A stretch of DNA of 6,388 nt. Source: Flavobacteriaceae bacterium. Its GTDB lineage: Bacteria > Bacteroidota > Bacteroidia > Flavobacteriales > Flavobacteriaceae. This document shows, piece by piece, positions 1-4,993 of this stretch. The notes under the pieces are model-generated. The model saw only the letters and a list, made by a program, of their open reading frames with translations. It was not told where the DNA came from and ran no database searches. Position 1 is the stretch's first letter, and the number at the start of each line of letters is the position of its first letter. Location: positions 1 through 6,388 of the forward strand of contig WFMU01000274.1 in the NCBI GenBank assembly GCA_015488935.1. The letters are read 5' to 3'. The position numbers and the translations under genes were made by a program.

Positions 1-29
1 AAAATACCTAATTGTAGGTATGTTTTTAA
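1..29 (-). terminator. Probable intrinsic terminator after the class-V aminotransferase gene
   Basis: A perfect 7-bp inverted repeat (ATACCTA at 4-10 and TAGGTAT at 15-21, 4-base loop) lies just after the minus-strand stop codon at 30-32. Read on the minus strand, the hairpin is preceded by an A-run and followed by T residues up to the window edge, so the full T-tract cannot be seen. The plus-strand side also has a T-run (23-27), so it could act in both directions. The stem has only two G:C pairs, so strength is uncertain. Confidence 0.6.
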
Positions 30-1178
30 CTATATTTTTTCGAAACATCTAACAAATTTGTCAAAATCTGCTTTTGTATTATATAGGTGTGGCGAGACAC
101 GAATTGCATTTCCTCTGTAAGAAACATAAATATTATTTTTTATAAATGTTGCTTTTAGTTTTTCTAAATTTATTGACTTTGGTAAATAAATACCAAATAA
201 ATGTGCTCCTCTATATTTTTCGTTTTCTATATAACAACCCAAATTTTGTAGTTTTATTATGGCTTCTTTAGAAATTTGATGGCAATATTGTTGAATTTTT
301 TCTGGTTTCCATGCAATTAGTTGTTCTATAGATTTTATTAGCATTGGTGTAAGTGCAAAATTACTCATTTCACCAACGTTAAAACGACCTGCTTTTGGTT
401 GATAGTTACCTTCATAATTTACTAATCCTGTAAAATCTTCACTATTCTTTCTGTTAATCCAATTTTCTTCAATTGGAATTCCTTGACATAATTCGTCTGA
501 ATAATAAGCAAGACCTATTGAATATGGTCCTAAAAGCCATTTATAACCTGCACAAATTAATGCATCTGGTTGTATTTCCTTAACAGAAAATGGCAATGCT
601 CCAACACTTTGTGTAGCATCAATAATTAGGTAGGCATTATTTTTTTTTGTTTTTTCTCTTATAGCCTTAAGGTCAAAAAGTGTTCCATCGCTCCAATGTA
701 CGTGTGGCAATGCAACTACTCTTGTATTCTCTGTAATTGCATTTAAAATTTTAATATTCCAATTTTTACCACGATTTTTAAATGTATCTGCAGCAATAAT
801 GGTAACTTTTGCTTCCGATTTATCTGCCAATCTTTGCCAAGAATACACATTGCTTGGAAATTGTTCTCCAACAACAATTATTTCATCACTTTTATTTAAT
901 GTAATGTTATTGGTAACATTAGCAATTCCGTATGAAACCGAAGGAATTATTGCAATATTTTCGTGATTATCTATTGTAACTAATTCTGCAAATAATTTTT
1001 TTAACCGATTAGTTGCTGTAAAAAAATCTTCTCCAGTAATCTGAAAGGGAAAACATTTTTGACTTACAGATTGATGTCCTGCCTCCTCTACTATTTTTAA
1101 AAATGGCGACATGTATGCGCAATTTAAATAGGTTACATCGTCTGGTAATTTAAATTTATCTTTTTGAAGTGTTAGCAT
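30..1178 (-). CDS. Class-V-fold PLP-dependent aminotransferase-like enzyme (substrate unknown)
   Basis: This is a 382-residue cytosolic PLP enzyme of the class V aminotransferase fold (the SufS / kynureninase / isopenicillin-N-epimerase-like group). Visible landmarks are: the N-terminal YLNCAYMSP substrate-pocket segment (17-25); a likely ring-stacking His159 in LPHVHW; the PLP-binding Asp187 and Gln190 in DATQSVG; the Schiff-base Lys213 in GYKWLLGP; and a C-terminal Arg360 in IRVSPHLYNT that probably binds a substrate carboxylate. The length is normal for the family. The cysteine-bearing RTGHHC-type loop of SufS desulfurases is absent, which argues against a cysteine desulfurase. The ATG start directly precedes the conserved N-terminal segment. 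No Shine-Dalgarno is seen. The gene lies 48 bp after rnc on the same strand, so it may be read as the last gene of the acpP unit or from a weak promoter of its own. It could be an epimerase, lyase or aminotransferase; the substrate cannot be deduced here. Confidence 0.88.
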   Translation of the reverse strand: MLTLQKDKFKLPDDVTYLNCAYMSPFLKIVEEAGHQSVSQKCFPFQITGEDFFTATNRLKKLFAELVTIDNHENIAIIPSVSYGIANVTNNITLNKSDEIIVVGEQFPSNVYSWQRLADKSEAKVTIIAADTFKNRGKNWNIKILNAITENTRVVALPHVHWSDGTLFDLKAIREKTKKNNAYLIIDATQSVGALPFSVKEIQPDALICAGYKWLLGPYSIGLAYYSDELCQGIPIEENWINRKNSEDFTGLVNYEGNYQPKAGRFNVGEMSNFALTPMLIKSIEQLIAWKPEKIQQYCHQISKEAIIKLQNLGCYIENEKYRGAHLFGIYLPKSINLEKLKATFIKNNIYVSYRGNAIRVSPHLYNTKADFDKFVRCFEKI

Positions 1179-1226
1179 AATGTCGGCTTATTTTAAGGGA
1201 ACAATATACTATTTTTTTAAATAAAT

Positions 1227-1958
1227 TTAACGTTCAATTCTATTTTGGAAAGTATAATAAGCTCGTTTTGATGCAATTTCTTCAGTTTTCTTTTTGGAAG
1301 TAGATCTACCTTTAGAAATCAACTTATTATCGATATATAACTTTACAGAAAAATGCTTTATTTTTTCTTTTGTTTTATCTTCAGACATTGCAAAATGAAT
1401 GTTTTTTTTATTTTTTTGACACCATTCAATAAGTACGCTTTTATAACTTGTTATTTTCCCTTCTAAACGCTCAATATTTACATAAGGTGTTATTAGTGTT
1501 TTGATAATAAATTTTTCACAGGCTAAATATCCTTTATCTAAATAAACTGCACCAACAAAGGCTTCGTATATATTACCATAAATATTATCGCCAAATTTAC
1601 GTTCAACAACAGCACTTGTTACAAATTGTACTAAATTTAGTTCCTTCCCTACTTTATTTAAGTTTGTTCTACTAACAATTTTTGAGCGCATTTGCGTGAG
1701 GTAGCCTTCATCTTTTAGAGGTGCTGCTTCGTACAAAAATGCAGATACAACAGTATCTAAAAAAGCATCGCCAAGAAATTCTAAACGTTCGTAGTTATAT
1801 GCTTTTCCATCAAATATTTTTTTTGCCGAACTATGTGTAAATGCTTTTTTGTAATAAAATAAATCTTTAGGTTTATAGCCCAAAATAGATTTAAGAAAGT
1901 TTAAAAAATCAGCATCTTCTGGTGAGTGAGATTTTTTTATTTTCTTAAAAAAAAGCAT
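1227..1958 (-). CDS. rnc: Ribonuclease III
   Basis: This endonuclease cleaves double-stranded RNA, in rRNA maturation and in mRNA and antisense-RNA turnover. At 243 residues it has typical length. The catalytic domain spans roughly residues 17-160 and carries the family signature ERLEFLGDA (57-65), which supplies Glu60 and Asp64, and a second motif ending YEAFVGAVYLD with Glu132. A double-stranded-RNA-binding domain follows (about 168-238), ending in the TSKKKTEEIASKRA segment. One metal-ligand position three residues before Glu132, Asp in E. coli and Aquifex enzymes, is Asn129 here (codon AAT at 1572-1574). A basic, lysine-rich N-terminal tail precedes the domain. The gene starts 15 bp after the fabF stop, indicating cotranscription and probably translational coupling. 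The second and later codons fall in a run of eight T residues on the coding strand. Confidence 0.96.
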   Translation of the reverse strand: MLFFKKIKKSHSPEDADFLNFLKSILGYKPKDLFYYKKAFTHSSAKKIFDGKAYNYERLEFLGDAFLDTVVSAFLYEAAPLKDEGYLTQMRSKIVSRTNLNKVGKELNLVQFVTSAVVERKFGDNIYGNIYEAFVGAVYLDKGYLACEKFIIKTLITPYVNIERLEGKITSYKSVLIEWCQKNKKNIHFAMSEDKTKEKIKHFSVKLYIDNKLISKGRSTSKKKTEEIASKRAYYTFQNRIER

Positions 1959-1973
1959 ATAGTTTAATGGTAT

Positions 1974-3227
1974 TTAGTCTTCAAATTTTTTAAAAAGGAC
2001 ACAAGCATTATGTCCGCCAAATCCGAACGTATTACTCATTGCGACTTTAACTTCTCTCTTTTGTGCTTTATTAAAAGTAAAGTTTAATTTTGAATCCAAT
2101 TGATCATCGTCGGTAAAGTGATTTATGGTTGGCGGCACTATACCATGTTCTATAGACAAGATAGATGCAATTGCTTCGATAGCTCCAGCAGCACCTAATA
2201 AATGACCTGTCATTGACTTGGTAGAATTGATGTTAATATTATACGCATGTTCTCCAAATACTTTTAAAATGGCTTTGGATTCGGCTATATCGCCAAGTGG
2301 TGTAGAAGTTCCATGCATATTAATTGCATCGACATCTTCTGGCTTTAAATTGGCATCTTTTAAACAATTTTTCATTACCGCCAATGCTCCTAATCCTTCT
2401 GGATGAGGTGCTGTAATATGATGTGCATCTGCAGATAAACCACCACCTAAAAGTTCTGCATATATTTTTGCTCCACGTGCTTTTGCATGTTCATATTCTT
2501 CGAGAATTAAGGCACCTGCTCCTTCACCTAATACAAAACCATCACGGTCTTTATCAAATGGTCTCGATGCTGTTCTTGGGTCATCATTTCTGGTAGATAA
2601 TGCATGCATGGAATTAAAACCTCCCATTGCAGAAACTGTTACAACAGCCTCAGAACCTCCAGTAACAAAAACGTCTGCTTGACCTAAACGAATGTAATTA
2701 AAAGCATCAATTATAGAATTTGCCGAAGATGCACATGCAGATACAGTTGCAAAATTAGGACCTCGAAGCCCATATTTAATAGATATCTGTCCTGGTGCAA
2801 TATCTGCAATCATTTTTGGAATAAAAAATGGATTAAATTTTGGTGTTCCATCTCCTTTTGCAAAGTTTATAACTTCTTCTTGAAATGTTTCAATACCACC
2901 TATTCCAGCACCCCAAATAACACCAATACGATCTAAATCTTCCTTCTCAAGATCTAATTTAGAATCTAAAATAGCTTCATCTGCAACAATTATAGCGTAT
3001 TGTGTAAATCTATCCATCCGCCTGGCTTCTTTACGATGTATAAAATCTGTAACTTCAAAATTTTTGACTTCACAGGCGAAACGAGTTTTAGATTTTGATG
3101 CATCAAAGTGTGTAATTGGTGCAGCGCCACTAACACCATTAACTAAAGCATCCCAATATTCTTGAATATTGTTTCCAATAGGTGTTAATGCACCTAAACC
3201 TGTTACAACTACTCGTTTTAGTTCCAT
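1974..3227 (-). CDS. fabF: 3-oxoacyl-[acyl-carrier-protein] synthase II (KAS II)
   Basis: FabF condenses malonyl-ACP with acyl-ACP in the elongation cycle of type II fatty-acid synthesis, in the cytosol. The 417-residue protein has the thiolase-fold KAS architecture with all expected active-site residues: nucleophilic Cys165 in TVSACASSAN, His305 in NMHGTSTPLGD, Lys337 in STKSMTGH and His342, plus the Gly-rich loop FGFGGHN (401-407) near the acyl pocket. The N terminus (KRVVVTGLGALTPIGN) matches the usual start of the family, supporting the ATG chosen; E. coli FabF is about 413 residues. The Cys-His-His triad marks it as FabF/FabB type, not the Cys-His-Asn FabH type. It lies 86 bp downstream of acpP and 15 bp upstream of rnc on the same strand, so it is likely cotranscribed with both. 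Its carrier-protein partner is thus encoded immediately upstream. No truncation or unusual feature is seen. Confidence 0.98.
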   Translation of the reverse strand: MELKRVVVTGLGALTPIGNNIQEYWDALVNGVSGAAPITHFDASKSKTRFACEVKNFEVTDFIHRKEARRMDRFTQYAIIVADEAILDSKLDLEKEDLDRIGVIWGAGIGGIETFQEEVINFAKGDGTPKFNPFFIPKMIADIAPGQISIKYGLRGPNFATVSACASSANSIIDAFNYIRLGQADVFVTGGSEAVVTVSAMGGFNSMHALSTRNDDPRTASRPFDKDRDGFVLGEGAGALILEEYEHAKARGAKIYAELLGGGLSADAHHITAPHPEGLGALAVMKNCLKDANLKPEDVDAINMHGTSTPLGDIAESKAILKVFGEHAYNININSTKSMTGHLLGAAGAIEAIASILSIEHGIVPPTINHFTDDDQLDSKLNFTFNKAQKREVKVAMSNTFGFGGHNACVLFKKFED

Positions 3228-3252
3228 TAATTATATTTTTTTAGTTAAAATG

Positions 3253-3296
3253 AAAAATTACGGGCATTAACTTTAAAAGCAACACTCGTAATTTTT
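3253..3296 (-). other. Inverted repeat (stem-loop) between acpP and fabF
   Basis: AAAAATTACG (3253-3262) and CGTAATTTTT (3287-3296) are perfect 10-bp inverted repeats separated by 24 bases. They lie entirely in the 86-bp gap between the acpP stop and the fabF start. In the minus-strand transcript the second arm ends in five U residues, so the structure resembles a weak, long-loop terminator or a 3'-end-stabilising hairpin. A plausible role (inference) is to keep acpP transcript more abundant than fabF. The stem is A/T-rich and could occur by chance in such DNA. Confidence 0.4.
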
Positions 3297-3313
3297 AGTA
3301 AGTAATTTAATTA

Positions 3314-3547
3314 CTATTTAGCTCCTTCTATATAAGTTACTGCTTGACCAACAGTTGCTATATTTTCCGCTTGGTCATCTGGAATTTGAATATCAAATTC
3401 TTTTTCGAATTCCATGATTAATTCTACAGTATCTAATGAATCTGCACCTAAATCGTTAGTAAAGTTCGCTTCGTTTGTAACTTCATTCTCGTCAACGCCT
3501 AATTTGTCAACGATAATAGCCTTTACTCTTGATGTAATGTCTGACAT
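3314..3547 (-). CDS. acpP: Acyl carrier protein
   Basis: AcpP is the small acidic carrier that holds growing acyl chains on a 4'-phosphopantetheine arm during fatty-acid synthesis and delivers them to enzymes such as FabF. The 77-residue protein has the standard length and four-helix sequence pattern. The attachment site is Ser37 in GADSLD (34-39), followed by the acidic recognition helix II ([12 protein letters not shown]). The start ATG gives the usual short N terminus ([12 protein letters not shown]). The stop is TAG, unlike the TAA of the other minus-strand genes here. It is the first gene of the minus-strand unit acpP-fabF-rnc and has a well-formed promoter about 30 bp upstream (3578-3607). 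The leader just before the ATG is A-rich with no Shine-Dalgarno, as is usual in Bacteroidota for highly expressed genes. Confidence 0.98.
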   Translation of the reverse strand: MSDITSRVKAIIVDKLGVDENEVTNEANFTNDLGADSLDTVELIMEFEKEFDIQIPDDQAENIATVGQAVTYIEGAK

Positions 3548-3577
3548 AATTTTAATTTTTTAATTTTGATTACGCGG

Positions 3578-3607
3578 CAAAAGTAAACAATTAATTTGTA
3601 TTTACAA
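3578..3607 (-). promoter_or_regulatory. Bacteroidota-type promoter for acpP
   Basis: On the minus strand the sequence reads TTG (3607-3605), 19 bases, then TACTTTTG (3585-3578). This is a full match to the known Bacteroidota primary-sigma consensus, TTG about 19 bp from TANNTTTG (the -33 and -7 boxes). Transcription would begin near 3570-3573, giving a leader of roughly 25 nucleotides that is A-rich up to the acpP ATG. The position in the 164-bp divergent gap and the strength of the match fit a highly expressed acpP unit. The start site itself is inferred, not observed. No comparably good promoter was found for the divergent purN gene. Confidence 0.75.
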
Positions 3608-3711
3608 TCTACCTCGGTTTTTTATGAGCACTAAATTAATAAAAATGTTTTTAATACTCAAATTGTTAATAATAATTCTTTTTTTTGTGAACCACTAAAA
3701 TACTATTTTTA

Positions 3712-4284
3712 ATGAAACGTTTATTAATTTTTGCTTCTGGTTCTGGCTCTAATGCCGAAAATATTATTGGGTTTTTTCAAAAAAGCAATACTATTAAAGT
3801 TGTTCATGTGCTTACTAACAATAAGAATGCCAAAGTTATAGAAAGAGCTAAAAGGCTTAATATTAGTAATTTAATATTTAACAAAATAGACCTTTTTGAC
3901 ACCAATAAAATTTTAAATTTTCTAAAAAAAGAAGCCGATTACATTATTTTGGCTGGTTTCTTATGGAAAATACCTCCAAAAATTATTGCAGCATTCCCTA
4001 ATAAAATTATTAATATCCATCCTGCATTATTACCTAAATATGGTGGAAAAGGAATGTATGGTATGCATATTCATCGTGCTGTTATTGCGCAAAATGAAAA
4101 AGAAACTGGTATTACAATCCATTTTGTTAATAAAAATTACGATGAAGGTGCTATTATCTTTCAAAAAAGTGTACAAATAGATGCTAAAGATACGGCAACT
4201 GATGTAGCAAATAAAATTCATAAATTAGAAATGACTTATTTTCCTAAAGTGATAGAAAAGGTAATTTTAAATGAAAATGGATAA
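3712..4284 (+). CDS. purN: Phosphoribosylglycinamide formyltransferase (GAR transformylase)
   Basis: PurN transfers a formyl group from 10-formyltetrahydrofolate to glycinamide ribonucleotide, the third step of de novo purine synthesis in the cytosol. The 190-residue protein has a Rossmann-like formyltransferase fold. The phosphate-binding loop is ASGSGSNAENI (8-18). The catalytic residues are Asn101 and His103 in INIHPALLPKY, and Asp144 in NYDEGAIIF, matching Asn106, His108 and Asp144 of the E. coli enzyme. The GGKGMYGMHIHRAV segment (111-124) replaces the PGLxTHRQA stretch of E. coli and is a form I associate with Bacteroidota. The ATG start is right at the conserved first strand. It is divergent from acpP and 43 bp upstream of the RNase H gene on the same strand, so the two probably share a transcript. 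No clear promoter box is visible upstream, where the sequence is A/T-only over long runs. Confidence 0.97.
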   Translation: MKRLLIFASGSGSNAENIIGFFQKSNTIKVVHVLTNNKNAKVIERAKRLNISNLIFNKIDLFDTNKILNFLKKEADYIILAGFLWKIPPKIIAAFPNKIINIHPALLPKYGGKGMYGMHIHRAVIAQNEKETGITIHFVNKNYDEGAIIFQKSVQIDAKDTATDVANKIHKLEMTYFPKVIEKVILNENG

Positions 4285-4327
4285 TTAGGTAAGTATAAAA
4301 TAGAATAAGAAACTTATTTAAAAAATT

Positions 4328-4957
4328 ATGGCAAAAAAGAAATTTTATGTGGTTTGGGAAGGTAAAAAAAAAGGTATTTATACTTCTTGGAACGACTGTA
4401 AAAAGCAAATTGATGGTTTTGTTGGTGCAAAATACAAATCTTTTGCACTAAAAGAAAATGCAGAAAAAGCTTTTAAAGGAAATTATACCGACTATATTGG
4501 TAAAAAGGATAAAGAAATAACCCTTTCTAAAGAAGAATTACTACGAATTGGTAAACCTATTTTAAACAGTATTTCGGTAGATGGTGCTTGTAATAATAAG
4601 GGCGATGCAGAGTATCAAGGTGTATATACAGATACACAAACAGAATTGTTTAAACAAGGTCCTTTTAAAGGAGGAAGTAATAATTTAATGGAATTTTTAG
4701 CTTTGGTACATGGTTTGGCATATTGCAAACAACACAAATTAGATTTACCTATTTATTCTAATAGTAGAACGGCAATAAGTTGGGTAAAACGCAAAGTTAT
4801 AAAAACTACAATTAAAAAAACAGCTACAAATAAAAAAGTATTTGAGTTGGTAGATAGAGCAATTTTTTGGTTAAAAAATAATACTTATTCAAATAAAATA
4901 TTGAAATGGGAAACCAAAGCTTGGGGAGAAATTCCAGCTGATTTTGGAAGAAAATAG
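4328..4957 (+). CDS. rnhA: Ribonuclease H family protein with viroplasmin-like N-terminal domain
   Basis: This is an RNase H1-type protein (209 residues) expected to cut the RNA strand of RNA-DNA hybrids. Residues 4-50 form the hybrid-binding / caulimovirus viroplasmin-like domain (KFYVVWEGKKKGIYTSWNDC, then KYKSFALKENAEKAF). A linker leads to the RNase H domain, about residues 80-209. Its acidic set can be traced as Asp85 (SVDGAC), Glu122 (LMEFLAL), then Asn145 in IYSNSRTAISW where an Asp would be expected in E. coli-type enzymes, and Asp205 in EIPADFGRK. The segment after Asp85 is ACNNKGD rather than the common ACSGNPG. Activity is therefore less certain than membership of the family. The gene follows purN by 43 bp with no strong terminator between, and converges on pyk. 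The start is supported by the conserved N-terminal KKFYVVWEG. Codons 13-15 are a run of nine A residues (4364-4372). Confidence 0.93.
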   Translation: MAKKKFYVVWEGKKKGIYTSWNDCKKQIDGFVGAKYKSFALKENAEKAFKGNYTDYIGKKDKEITLSKEELLRIGKPILNSISVDGACNNKGDAEYQGVYTDTQTELFKQGPFKGGSNNLMEFLALVHGLAYCKQHKLDLPIYSNSRTAISWVKRKVIKTTIKKTATNKKVFELVDRAIFWLKNNTYSNKILKWETKAWGEIPADFGRK

Positions 4958-4974
4958 TGGAATTTTCTCTTTTT
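4949..4974 (+). terminator. Weak candidate terminator overlapping the rnhA stop codon
   Basis: AGAAAAT (4949-4955) and ATTTTCT (4962-4968) pair perfectly around a 6-base loop that contains part of the stop codon. A short T-run (4970-4974) follows. The structure sits at the convergent junction of rnhA and pyk, only 36 bp between stop codons, where a terminator is expected. With a single G:C pair the hairpin is weak; it may serve both strands or be incidental. Confidence 0.35.
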
Positions 4975-4993
4975 GAATATAACTTTTTATCTG

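Noticed and set aside
30..1178. Cysteine desulfurase (SufS/IscS) identity for the class-V gene
   Set aside because: The catalytic cysteine loop is missing, and no suf or isc genes are adjacent.
1179..1226. Possible promoter for the class-V gene (GTATATTG-like box on the minus strand)
   Set aside because: It matches TANNTTTG poorly and has no properly spaced TTG box. Cotranscription with rnc is at least as likely.
2218..2406. 62-codon open frame on the plus strand inside fabF
   Set aside because: Antisense to the conserved KAS active-site region, with no independent coding signal.
3663..3711. Possible purN promoter (TTG at 3663-3665 and T-rich stretch after it)
   Set aside because: No TANNTTTG box occurs at acceptable spacing. 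The TATTTTTA at 3703-3710 would place the start inside the coding region.
3986..4221. Short open frames on both strands inside purN (3986-4180 plus, 4030-4221 minus)
   Set aside because: Both overlap the highly conserved PurN catalytic motifs in other frames and show no recognisable protein features.
4304..4318. AATAAG-AAA-CTTATT hairpin between purN and rnhA
   Set aside because: The stem is only 6 bp with a 3-base loop and one G:C pair, lies 9 bp before the rnhA ATG, and has no T-tract. It is easily due to chance in this AT-rich gap.
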